Assembly: GCA_020073445.1 (NCBI GenBank)
Contig: JAIQFE010000008.1
Location: forward strand, 1 to 64,000
DNA from: Terriglobia bacterium
Lineage (GTDB): Bacteria > Acidobacteriota > Terriglobia > Bryobacterales > Bryobacteraceae
Direction: 5' to 3'
Length of the DNA stretch: 64,000 nucleotides
Below the pieces are notes generated by a model that saw nothing but the letters and a program-made list of their open reading frames with translations, did no database searches and was not told where the DNA came from. Positions 1-6,683 of the stretch are shown in pieces. Each line of letters starts with the position of its first letter. Within the stretch, counting starts at the first letter, position 1. The translations under genes and the position numbers were made by a program.

Positions 1-1
1 C

Positions 2-235
2 GACAAGACTCGTTGGCGGCATACACTGGCGGGCCAGACGGTCACCATCCATCAACATCTGGATGGCACCGTCTCGATCCGCTACGGACCTCACGTGGTG
101 GGCCGTGGAAAAGACGCTGCCGTGGAAAACCACGCACCGGTTTCCCACCGCAGCTTGGATCCGAAGCGGACCCACTTTTCCACCGCCTCGACGACGATGA
201 ATCCTCTCTCTCCCAGTCAAAGGCGAAGAGGGTAG
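2..235 (+). mobile_element. ISNCY-like transposase, C-terminal fragment
   Basis: The open frame runs in from the left edge (codon phase starting at base 2) and stops at TAG 233-235. It carries a motif of the LAGQTVTIHQHLDG...SIRYGP type, seen near the C-terminus of ISNCY/IS1202-like and IS481-like transposases. The catalytic domain would lie outside the window, so I cannot say whether the element is intact. The tandem CCGGACAACTA repeats just downstream fit an insertion sequence end. The family call is from memory of the motif. Confidence 0.6.
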
Positions 236-247
236 CATGATTACCAG

Positions 248-284
248 ACCGGACAACTAACGTGTCAATAAAACCGGACAACTA
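248..284. repeat. Two direct copies of ACCGGACAACTA at IS end
   Basis: ACCGGACAACTA occurs at 248-259 and exactly again at 273-284, a 25-bp period, starting 13 bp after the transposase stop codon. Iterated CCGGACA motifs at the terminus are typical of this kind of IS element and would be transposase binding sites. The outer boundary of the element is probably close to 284. Confidence 0.6.
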
Positions 285-782
285 CAAAAGCTAACGACAG
301 GGATAACCCTGGATGGCCCAGCCCCAATTCCAACACACCTGCAACACCCTCCGTGGGGCCGCAAAACTAGCGTTCATGGGTTCTGGTTCCTCCGCATTCG
401 GGATGGCCGCAAAGGCACACAATGTCCGAAGTCTTGGCCTCGCCCTCGCAGAAGGTGCTGCAATACTTCTCACCTTCCTTTACTGAACAGAGACAACTCG
501 GATGAGCACATTTTTCGGGCTTAGATGCCATGACTTGTTTCCTTCCATCTCAGGGATCAATGAAGCGCACCTATGCTATCAAACAAAAGCAAGCAGGACG
601 GAGTCTGTCCAAGCAGCCGCACAAACCTGGAACGGGACCGCCTTGACTGCGTCGCCACAAGTAACAGAATGCCGCGGGGGGGTGACTATCGTCCGGGCGG
701 CGTTAGCTTCGCCGGAGAACGAAGCCATGAATCATTGGCCCGCGCCCAACTCGACGAAAGAACAGAGTATGCTATAACCCTC
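285..782. other. Gap between IS end and 78-aa ORF; no gene supported
   Basis: About 500 bp with only short overlapping frames and no convincing start site or recognisable product. A 91-codon frame at 502-777 and the upstream extension of the next gene have low-complexity, unprotein-like translations. I see no hairpin with a T run. It may be degraded island DNA. Confidence 0.5.
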
Positions 783-1019
783 ATGCTCAGTGGAAAGAGA
801 TTTCGGCTAAAACGGACGACCATATCAATTGAAACCACGGTCGAAGATCGTATGGTCGTTATGGTGCCAACGGGCGCAGTCGTAACAGTGCTGAGCGGAC
901 CCCGCCCTGATGACATGCGTATGGTGGACATACTGTGGGACAGAAGGACGCTGGTGATGTTCGCAGTGGACATCTTGGAACGCGGCGAAGAGATCACCGA
1001 CAAGAGCGCTAAAGCCTAA
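783..1019 (+). CDS. Small hypothetical protein (78 aa)
   Basis: The frame is open far upstream, but protein-like composition starts at ATG 783 (MLSGKRFRLKRT...). The product is basic at the N-terminus and beta-rich, ending near DILERGEEITDKS. It resembles a recurrent family of roughly 70-80 aa acidobacterial proteins with the pattern G-x-x-F-R-L...VSGPRPDD-x-R-M-V-D-x-x-W-D, for which I know no function. There is no clear Shine-Dalgarno, so the start is chosen by family resemblance. It lies alone between an IS end and a secreted protein on the other strand. Confidence 0.5.
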   Translation: MLSGKRFRLKRTTISIETTVEDRMVVMVPTGAVVTVLSGPRPDDMRMVDILWDRRTLVMFAVDILERGEEITDKSAKA

Positions 1020-1283
1020 GGTCAATGGCCCCTATTGGGTTTCTCTGGTGTGAGAGCCGGTGCGTGGTTTGTTTTATGGGCCAGCCCAGAAGGATGAAAG
1101 AGAAAGCAAACTCCCGGGAGTCAAACCCACCGGAGGATTGGGGTCTGAACTAGCCAAGCTGGGTTAGTGTAGTTGCCTGCCATCGGACAAAACTTCCCTC
1201 GGTCTTGACCATGAGAACCTTCCTTACTCAGGAATCCAAAACACAAAGAACCTGTCAAGCGGGTGGCTTGCCTCCCCGAACTC

Positions 1284-1943
1284 TCACTGCTTCACTTGAT
1301 TGCTGGAAGTCGCTGGCTCCGGTAGCAAGTCCAAACTCTCAATCGTTTCGAGCGTTGCATAGTCTCCATAGTCCTTGCTGTGGAAAAAAGATATGCAGAC
1401 GTGACTTGTCCTTGTCCAGTCCAGACACAGTTTAAGGTCGTCTCCCACACCCGAGGGATCTGTGAGCGTTATCTTAGTTGTTCCAGTGCGCTGACCGTCG
1501 AGCTGAGCAAGGAGAGCGATCAGATCGGCGTTCGACACGTCCGGGCCTGTTTTGCTCGGGCCAGGTGTAGGCTGAGTGTACCCTCGGACGGAACTAAATA
1601 GTTCCTTTGCAAAGTCGGATTCAGGCCCTTGCAACGAGGCAATCTGGCGCTTGATAGCCATCACCTTGCCCCTTGCAAAGGTGACCTCTCCAAGCAGCTT
1701 TCCAGATTGGCGGTCAAAGACTCTGAATGACTTGATGTCGCCCACGGTGTCACGGACGGCAGCAGCCTCGTCAGGAGAAAGCAGACGATTTTCTTCAACT
1801 CGGGATGAGTTGCGAAGGGCGGGTAGAACGATCCCCGCATCCTGACCAACCCTGACCTCGGAGAATGTCAAAGTGTCTTGAGCGCGGCATACCCAAAGCA
1901 AGGCAAATCCGGTGAACGTAAGTGTCGCAAACCTCCGATTCAT
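1284..1943 (-). CDS. Hypothetical secreted protein (219 aa)
   Basis: Starts at ATG 1943 with an AGAGGA ribosome site about 5 nt upstream. The N-terminus (MNRRFATLTFTGFALLW) is a signal peptide with likely cleavage near AQD, residues 21-23. The rest is a soluble alpha/beta protein with no motif I recognise; it contains a pair of cysteines near the C-terminus (CLDW...HVCISFF). It is divergent from the XRE regulator at 2041 across a region holding a long inverted repeat, so the two may share control. Function unknown. Confidence 0.6.
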   Translation of the reverse strand: MNRRFATLTFTGFALLWVCRAQDTLTFSEVRVGQDAGIVLPALRNSSRVEENRLLSPDEAAAVRDTVGDIKSFRVFDRQSGKLLGEVTFARGKVMAIKRQIASLQGPESDFAKELFSSVRGYTQPTPGPSKTGPDVSNADLIALLAQLDGQRTGTTKITLTDPSGVGDDLKLCLDWTRTSHVCISFFHSKDYGDYATLETIESLDLLPEPATSSNQVKQ

Positions 1944-1973
1944 AAGATCCTCTTTCCGCGATCAGACAATCAC

Positions 1974-2012
1974 CCGTAATCTCATTCGGTGGTGCTCGTA
2001 ACGAGATTACGG
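1974..2012. promoter_or_regulatory. 10-bp perfect inverted repeat upstream of XRE gene
   Basis: CCGTAATCTC (1974-1983) is the exact reverse complement of GAGATTACGG (2003-2012), separated by 19 nt. A smaller nested palindrome CTCG-TAA-CGAG occurs at 1995-2005. It sits between the divergent genes at 1943 (minus) and 2041 (plus). It could be an autoregulatory operator or a leader stem-loop; the sequence alone does not decide. Confidence 0.45.
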
Positions 2013-2040
2013 CAAGTTGGGGAGGACCGCAACTCCCCCG

Positions 2041-2274
2041 ATGGCATCGCTCAGGAAGGATTTTGGCAACCGACTCCTCGCCATCAGGCGTGAGCGCAAG
2101 CTGACTCAAGAGCAGTTTGCCGAGCATGTGGGGATTTCAGTCGATTTCCTGAGCCTGATTGAGCGGGGTATCAATGCGCCATCCTTCGAGACGATTGAGC
2201 AGATGGCCAAGAGCCTGCGGGTGCCGGTGAAGGCGCTGTTTGAGTTCCCGGAGAGGCGTCCCGTAAGTCGATAG
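2041..2274 (+). CDS. XRE-family helix-turn-helix regulator (77 aa)
   Basis: A compact Cro/C1-type HTH domain fills the protein: RLLAIRRERKLTQEQFAEHV followed by GISVDFLSLIERGINAPS and a LFEFP tail. Such single-domain proteins bind operator DNA as dimers and often control conjugation or antirestriction genes on mobile elements. I chose ATG 2041 over the in-frame TTG at 2017; a GGGGAGG stretch lies about 15 nt upstream of the ATG, a little far. The inverted repeat at 1974-2012 and the palindrome in the ardC promoter (2635-2652) are candidate targets, which is inference. Confidence 0.85.
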   Translation: MASLRKDFGNRLLAIRRERKLTQEQFAEHVGISVDFLSLIERGINAPSFETIEQMAKSLRVPVKALFEFPERRPVSR

Positions 2275-2394
2275 AATGTTTTTTTAAAATTTTCCAGCGT
2301 GCGCGTCATCCCGCTACCGCCCACCGCCCACAGCGCTGAGTCTCACTTCGGACTGGTGTACCCCCCAGTCACTTAGTTGTGGGCGGTCGATAAA

Positions 2395-2580
2395 TCATTT
2401 CCGCTTGGCCTGCTTCGCAAGGCGCACCTCAGTGCGCTTCTTAGCAGCAGCCATGGATGCCTTCCTAGCGCGGGCAGAGCGTTCTTCAGGCGTCATTGTT
2501 TCCAGGCTGCGCTTGCCGCCCTTCGCGCCAATCTGTGCCATCGCCTGCCGTAGCAGGGCGCTAGATAATCGCTTTGCCAT
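2395..2580 (-). CDS. Small basic hypothetical protein (61 aa)
   Basis: Starts at ATG 2580. It is rich in Lys, Arg and Ala with a GAKGGKRSLETMTPEERSA segment, the pattern of small basic proteins common on plasmids and islands, probably alpha-helical and perhaps nucleic-acid binding. I see no Shine-Dalgarno. A copy of AGCGCTTAGGTG lies 18 nt upstream of the start (2598-2609), and the same sequence sits in the divergent ardC promoter, which suggests shared regulation. Function unknown. Confidence 0.55.
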   Translation of the reverse strand: MAKRLSSALLRQAMAQIGAKGGKRSLETMTPEERSARARKASMAAAKKRTEVRLAKQAKRK

Positions 2581-2597
2581 ATCGCAAGAACAATCTT

Positions 2598-2609
2598 AGC
2601 GCTTAGGTG
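2598..2609. repeat. AGCGCTTAGGTG direct repeat, copy 1
   Basis: This 12-mer recurs exactly at 2641-2652, 43 bp away. Copy 1 lies next to a possible minus-strand -10 (TAAGAT on the minus strand, 2591-2596) for the 61-aa gene. It lacks the CACCT left arm found at copy 2, so it would be a half-site. Confidence 0.5.
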
Positions 2610-2629
2610 CAGAAAGTCGCTTGAGCCTA

Positions 2630-2658
2630 TTGACCACCTCAGCGCTTAGGTGTAATCT
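2630..2658 (+). promoter_or_regulatory. ardC promoter with palindromic operator in the spacer
   Basis: TTGACC (2630-2635), a 17-nt spacer and TAATCT (2653-2658) make a good sigma-70-like promoter facing ardC. Positions 2635-2652 form an 18-bp palindrome (CACCT-C-AGCGCT-T-AGGTG) with a single mismatched pair, filling the spacer exactly. A protein bound there would block RNA polymerase. The likely binder is an island regulator such as the XRE protein at 2041, which is inference. Confidence 0.55.
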
Positions 2659-2774
2659 GGCAATGCTTCTGGTGTTTGATTCTTAGAAGGAATCAGACTC
2701 TAGAAGCGATACGGGACCGCGTCAAGCGCTAACTTGGCACGGCCCCTAAACAGCGCGAAAGGTGGTCTTTCACG

Positions 2775-3695
2775 ATGTCTAACATCGACAATACCGCACC
2801 AGAGAAACGGGACGTTTACGCTTGCGTGACCTCCCAAATAGTTACAGCAATCGAGAATGGCGTAGGAACTTGGCGGATGCCGTGGCACACTTCGGGACAG
2901 TTTGCCTTCTCGCCCATCAATGTAGCCAGCAAGAAGCCGTACAGGGGTATCAACACGGTGTGTCTGTGGGCTGCTGCGCAAGCCAAAGGGTACATCTCTG
3001 GCGAGTGGGGGACCTACCAACAATGGAAGGAACGCGGAGCACAAGTCCGCCGAGGTGAGAAGGCGACGCTGGTAGTGTTCTGGAAGTTCGCTAACGACTC
3101 TAGCGAGTCCCAAAGCGACAGCGACACACCAGCGAGTGGTTCTAGATTGTTGTTCACCAAGGGCTATAGCGTGTTTAACGCTGCCCAAGTGGATGGCTAC
3201 AAGCCGAAGGTTGACGCAGAAGCCCCTCTGCCTGAACGGATCGCACACGCGGAGGCATTCTTTGGGGGCATCGGGGCTGACCTTCGCCACGGTGGGAACC
3301 AAGCGTTCTACTCGCCCTCAGGGGACTTTGTGCAGATGCCGCCGTTCGGGGCGTTCCGGGATGCGGTCTCTTACTACTCAGTTCTCGGGCATGAGTGCAC
3401 GCACTGGACCGCAAATGCAGCCCGTTGCAATCGTGAGCTAGGCAAGCGCTTCGGCGATAACGCCTATGCAGCGGAGGAGCTAATTGCGGAACTAGGCGCT
3501 GCGTTCACCTGCGCACACCTTGGGCTGAGCACCGAGCCGCGAGAGGATCATGCTCAGTACATTCAGTCGTGGCTCCGTGTGCTGAAGGCAGACAAGCGCG
3601 CTATCTTCACCGCTGCCAGCAAAGCACAACAGGCGGCGGATTGGATGATGCAAAGGGCTGGGGCCTCCGGCCCCTCGCTGGAGGTGGCCGCATGA
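2775..3695 (+). CDS. ardC: ArdC-like antirestriction protein (ssDNA-binding + zincin domain)
   Basis: A 306-aa protein with the two-part ArdC layout. The N-terminal domain (about residues 10-120) has the MPWH...PYRGINTV and YISGEWGTYQQW motifs of the DUF1738 ssDNA-binding fold. The C-terminal part (about 150-295) is a zincin-like metallopeptidase with H206-E-C-T-H210 and a downstream AEELIAELGAAF segment. ArdC proteins protect incoming single-stranded DNA from restriction during conjugation. Its TGA lies in ATGA, so a following ORF (MIVCV then stop) was probably once coupled; IS66 genes now follow after 59 bp. The length is normal for the family. Confidence 0.85.
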   Translation: MSNIDNTAPEKRDVYACVTSQIVTAIENGVGTWRMPWHTSGQFAFSPINVASKKPYRGINTVCLWAAAQAKGYISGEWGTYQQWKERGAQVRRGEKATLVVFWKFANDSSESQSDSDTPASGSRLLFTKGYSVFNAAQVDGYKPKVDAEAPLPERIAHAEAFFGGIGADLRHGGNQAFYSPSGDFVQMPPFGAFRDAVSYYSVLGHECTHWTANAARCNRELGKRFGDNAYAAEELIAELGAAFTCAHLGLSTEPREDHAQYIQSWLRVLKADKRAIFTAASKAQQAADWMMQRAGASGPSLEVAA

Positions 3696-3754
3696 TCGTA
3701 TGCGTCTGAGGAACCCATCTTGTTCAGGCTAAGGATTCTGCCGAGAATGGCGAG

Positions 3755-4036
3755 ATGCGGAGCAAGGAAGAGATTCGGAGACTCGTTGAGGGATTTACAA
3801 AGAGCGGGATTACGCGCCGCGAGTACTGCGCCAAGCACGGCATCGGGATATCCACTCTGGATTACTGGCGGCGCTCACATCGGAAGCAGAGGCCGAGGCT
3901 GGCACGAGTCGCAATAGAGGAACCAGAAACAGTGACCGGCTTCACGCTTGTGCTGGCCAACGGTCGCCGAATCGAGAGTGCCTGGAGCTTCGCCGAGGCG
4001 GATCTGCAACGGCTGATTCGCGCAGCCGAGGCATAA
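3755..4036 (+). CDS. tnpA: IS66 TnpA (accessory HTH protein)
   Basis: A 93-aa protein with a helix-turn-helix region near the N-terminus (RLVEGFTKSGITRREYCAKH, then GIGISTLDYWRR), typical of the IS66 Orf1 accessory protein needed for transposition. It starts at ATG 3755 and ends 1 nt before the tnpB GTG, suggesting translational coupling. The length matches the family. Confidence 0.85.
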   Translation: MRSKEEIRRLVEGFTKSGITRREYCAKHGIGISTLDYWRRSHRKQRPRLARVAIEEPETVTGFTLVLANGRRIESAWSFAEADLQRLIRAAEA

Positions 4037-4037
4037 C

Positions 4038-4388
4038 GTGTTCGGTCTGGGGCTAGCGACTAAGATCTATGTCGCGGTGGAAGCGGTGGACATGCGAAAA
4101 GGCTTTGAAGGGCTGTACGGATTGGTGCGTGACCAGTTGGGAGCCGATCCGCTGAGCGGGCACCTGTTCCTGTTTTCCAACCGCACGCGCACACGGTTGA
4201 AGGCGCTCGTATGGGACGGCAGCGGGCTGTGGGTGTGCGCCAAGCGCCTGGAGAAAGGCCGATTTCGTTGGCCGAAAGTGGAAGGCGGGCACAGCGTGAC
4301 GATGCGGTCGGAAGAGTTAGCAATGCTGGTGAACGGTCTGGATGTGAAGCAGACCCGGCAGCGCAACTGGTATCGCAAGAGCGCGTAA
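4038..4388 (+). CDS. tnpB: IS66 TnpB (Orf2 accessory protein)
   Basis: A 116-aa protein with the TnpB signature: VDMRKGFEGLYGLVRDQL, then DPLSGHLFLFSNRTRTRLK, KALVWDGSGLWV and RLEKGRFRWP. It starts at GTG 4038, 1 nt after the tnpA stop. TnpB of IS66 is essential for transposition but is not the catalytic subunit, and it is unrelated to the TnpB nucleases of IS200/IS605. The family is very conserved, so the call is secure. Confidence 0.92.
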   Translation: MFGLGLATKIYVAVEAVDMRKGFEGLYGLVRDQLGADPLSGHLFLFSNRTRTRLKALVWDGSGLWVCAKRLEKGRFRWPKVEGGHSVTMRSEELAMLVNGLDVKQTRQRNWYRKSA

Positions 4389-4436
4389 AAATCTCTCGCG
4401 TATTGTTCGGAACTCCCGTAAAATAGAGCTTCCCTT

Positions 4437-5966
4437 ATGGCCGCCGCCGATCCGCAGGTGCGCATCGAGATGCTGGAGCGGGCGCTGCATTGGGCCAACC
4501 TCACGATTCAGAAGAAGGATGCCGAGATTCAGCTGCTCCAGGAGCGGCTGCGCAAACAGCGCATCGGGTTTCTTGGACCGTCAAGTGAAACACTGAGCGA
4601 CTTGCAACTGGAGCTACTGGCCGAAGAAGAGCCAGGCGCTACGCGCGGGGAAGTCGAAGCAGAATCGCAGCGCGAGCCGATTCCAGCAACTCTGTCGCGC
4701 GAACGCAAACCGCATCCGGGCCGCAAGCGTCTGCCGGAAAGCTTGCCACGCGTCGCAGAAGTGATCGCCTCCGAGCCGAACTGCAAGCATTGCGGCGGAG
4801 AAACGCGAGTGATCGGCTATGACAGCAGCGAAGTGCTGGACCGTGAACCGGCCAAGTGGTTCGTGCGCGTCACCAAACGCGAAAAACGTTCGTGCGGAAA
4901 ATGTGCTGCCATCCAGATGCCGCCGCTTGCACCGCGAATCGTGGAAAAAGGACTGGCTAGCGACCGCGTGATCATCGAGATCGTCGTGGCCAAGTATGCC
5001 GACCACCTTCCGCTGTACCGCCAGGAAGCCATGCTCGAACGCGAAGCGGGGGTGGATATTTCGCGGGCGACGATGGACGGTTGGGTGATGCGGGTGGGCG
5101 AGTTGCTTCAGCCAGTGGCCGAGGCCATGCGCCACCAACTACTGCGTGCAACCTATTTACAGGCCGATGAAACCATCGTGCCGGTGCAAATGCACAATGG
5201 CAGAGGCTCGGATCATCCAGCGTACCTGTGGCAGTATGGAGCGCCGGGTGGCGAGACGGTCTTCGATTTTCAACTGGGGCGCGGACGCGACGGTCCAGCG
5301 AAGTTCCTCAAGGACTGGAATGGGATTTTACAAACTGACGGCTATCAGGCCTACGACCAGGTGGGCGGACCGGGCTTGATTCACGTGGGCTGCTGGGCGC
5401 ACGCGCGGCGAAAGTTCGTCGATGCGGTAAAAGTGAATCCGCAAGACGGCGCGGCCATTGCCATGGTCACACGCATGGATGCGTTGTTCCTGGTGGATCG
5501 GCACGCCCGCCAGCAACAGGCGAGCACGGAGGAACGCGCTGCCCTGCGTCGCCAGCACGCCACACCCTGGGTCGAAGAGATTCATCGGGAGTGCCGGATG
5601 CTGCGGGCGCAACTACTGCCGAAGAGCGCGTTGGGCGAGGCCGTGAATTACACCTTAAATATGTGGACCAAGCTGCGGCGCTGCTTCGATCATGCCGAAG
5701 TGGAGCTGTCCAACAATGTCGCGGAGAACTCCATGCGGCCCGTGGCGCTCGGCCGGAAGAACTGGCTGCACGTGGGCAGTGCCAACTCTGGTCCAAAGGT
5801 CGCGGCGATCCTCTCGATAGTGGAGTCCTGCCGCAGGCTGCACGTGCCCGTGAAGGGCTACCTGCTGACAGTGCTGCCCGGACTCGACCGTCGCAAACTA
5901 ATCGATATCCCTCAACTTACGCCAATCTGCTGGTCCACCGACCGCAAGAGGCTTGTATCCCCATAG
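4437..5966 (+). CDS. tnpC: IS66 transposase TnpC (DDE)
   Basis: A 509-aa full-length transposase. An N-terminal coiled coil (about 10-40) is followed by a zinc-binding region with CKHCGG and a further CGKC. The DDE core follows: ADETIV carries the first Asp, QTDGYQAYD the second, then CWAHARRKF, and the Glu is in NNVAENSMRPVALGRKNWL. Near the end the family tail reads VLPGLDRR...IPQLTP. The 48-nt space from tnpB is ordinary. I see no frameshift or stop. Confidence 0.93.
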   Translation: MAAADPQVRIEMLERALHWANLTIQKKDAEIQLLQERLRKQRIGFLGPSSETLSDLQLELLAEEEPGATRGEVEAESQREPIPATLSRERKPHPGRKRLPESLPRVAEVIASEPNCKHCGGETRVIGYDSSEVLDREPAKWFVRVTKREKRSCGKCAAIQMPPLAPRIVEKGLASDRVIIEIVVAKYADHLPLYRQEAMLEREAGVDISRATMDGWVMRVGELLQPVAEAMRHQLLRATYLQADETIVPVQMHNGRGSDHPAYLWQYGAPGGETVFDFQLGRGRDGPAKFLKDWNGILQTDGYQAYDQVGGPGLIHVGCWAHARRKFVDAVKVNPQDGAAIAMVTRMDALFLVDRHARQQQASTEERAALRRQHATPWVEEIHRECRMLRAQLLPKSALGEAVNYTLNMWTKLRRCFDHAEVELSNNVAENSMRPVALGRKNWLHVGSANSGPKVAAILSIVESCRRLHVPVKGYLLTVLPGLDRRKLIDIPQLTPICWSTDRKRLVSP

Positions 5967-5999
5967 CTGCGTTGCGCCGAAATTACTTTGGGGAGTTCT

Positions 6000-6398
6000 T
6001 CACGGCAAGCAACCCTTATCTGCATCAAGGGCGCTTGGCGCGTACTTGTTGAGGTACTTGACCACTTTCAATAGGTCCTCACGCTTAAGACGCATCTCGG
6101 CAGCGCCCTGCGCCGTTGTGACCGTCAGGCCAAAGCGTCCTCCGCAGGACCAACTGCGGATATCGTCCCACGGGATTGGGCCAGTACCTTGATCAGGGAA
6201 CCCGAGTTGATTCCACCGGAATCCTTGCTCGGACACCATGAAGGCTCCCTCGTAATTGCGAATGCCCACAGTAATCTTAAAGGTTTCCTTATTCGGACCC
6301 CACGAGACCGAATCTTTGAATTGATCACCGTGCTGTTGGCTCCAGAGCGCGGCTGGAACCGAGAGAAAAGCGACGGCTAGAACGCGGGCAACTTGCAT
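6000..6398 (-). CDS. Hypothetical secreted protein (132 aa)
   Basis: Begins at ATG 6398 with a GAGGAAAG site upstream. The first 20 residues (MQVARVLAVAFLSVPAALWS) form a signal peptide. The mature part contains a PIPWDDIRSWSCGG segment and an RLKREDLLKVVKYLNKYAP helix, resembling a PH-like or membrane-trafficking fold, but I do not recognise the family. It ends immediately beyond the IS66 right flank with a normal stop, so the insertion did not truncate it. Confidence 0.6.
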   Translation of the reverse strand: MQVARVLAVAFLSVPAALWSQQHGDQFKDSVSWGPNKETFKITVGIRNYEGAFMVSEQGFRWNQLGFPDQGTGPIPWDDIRSWSCGGRFGLTVTTAQGAAEMRLKREDLLKVVKYLNKYAPSALDADKGCLP

Positions 6399-6423
6399 TT
6401 TTGTCTTTCCTCTACTCGATTGG

Positions 6424-6450
6424 ATTGTACTCCAATCCTGCCATGGTCAA
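6424..6450 (-). promoter_or_regulatory. Promoter with palindrome for the 6398 gene
   Basis: On the minus strand TTGACC (6450-6445) and TACAAT (6429-6424) are separated by 15 nt, slightly short. A palindrome GGATTG-TACTC-CAATCC (6422-6438) covers the -10, so a repressor site is possible. Confidence 0.35.
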
Positions 6451-6569
6451 CGGAACGCACCTATTAGGGCGCTGCCCACAAGAGATTACCTCCGGAGGAA
6501 TTCGCCGGACGCTTACGCATGATCGACCACTCTCCCCTCGCCAATCCACCAGCACCGCTACATACGCCT

Positions 6570-6683
6570 ATGCAAATCTGCCTTGCTTGCGCTGAAGGCG
6601 ATCATGACCAAGTCCGACTGGATGAGTGTTGCCCTTGCCCCTGCCACGGTGTGAGGCCGAAGGCCGATCAGGTGGCCGCATGA
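6570..6683 (+). CDS. Cysteine-rich 37-aa mini-protein coupled to recombinase
   Basis: ATG 6570 opens a 37-codon frame ending with TGA 6681-6683, overlapping the recombinase ATG at 6680 in an ATGA junction. The peptide has CLAC near the start and then CCPCPCH after a GDHDQVRLDE stretch: six Cys and several His in 37 residues, which suggests a small zinc-binding knuckle. Short zinc-ribbon-like peptides with a C-x-C-x-CH ending occur on phages and islands. There is no strong Shine-Dalgarno, so expression is unproven. No function is assigned. Confidence 0.45.
   Translation: MQICLACAEGDHDQVRLDECCPCPCHGVRPKADQVAA

Larger units (their letters stand above)
3755..5966 (+). mobile_element. IS66-family insertion sequence, coding core
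   Basis: Three genes in the canonical IS66 order (tnpA, tnpB, tnpC) with tight spacing. All three look full length, so the element may be active. I could not find convincing terminal inverted repeats: sequence before 3755 and after 5966 was compared by eye and only weak similarity seen (GTAATTTCGGCG read from 5986 on the minus strand). The true ends therefore lie somewhere in about 3696-3754 and 5967-6000 and are not given here. Confidence 0.85.

Noticed and set aside
502-777. 91-codon ORF after the IS end
   Set aside because: No ribosome site, unprotein-like composition, overlaps another frame.
1110-1121. 12-bp palindrome ACTCCCGGGAGT
   Set aside because: Single small palindrome in a GC-rich gap with no nearby promoter or gene start; could be chance.
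3696-3754. Left terminal inverted repeat of the IS66 element
   Set aside because: Compared with the reverse complement of 5967-6000; only scattered matches, no repeat good enough to report ends or target duplication.
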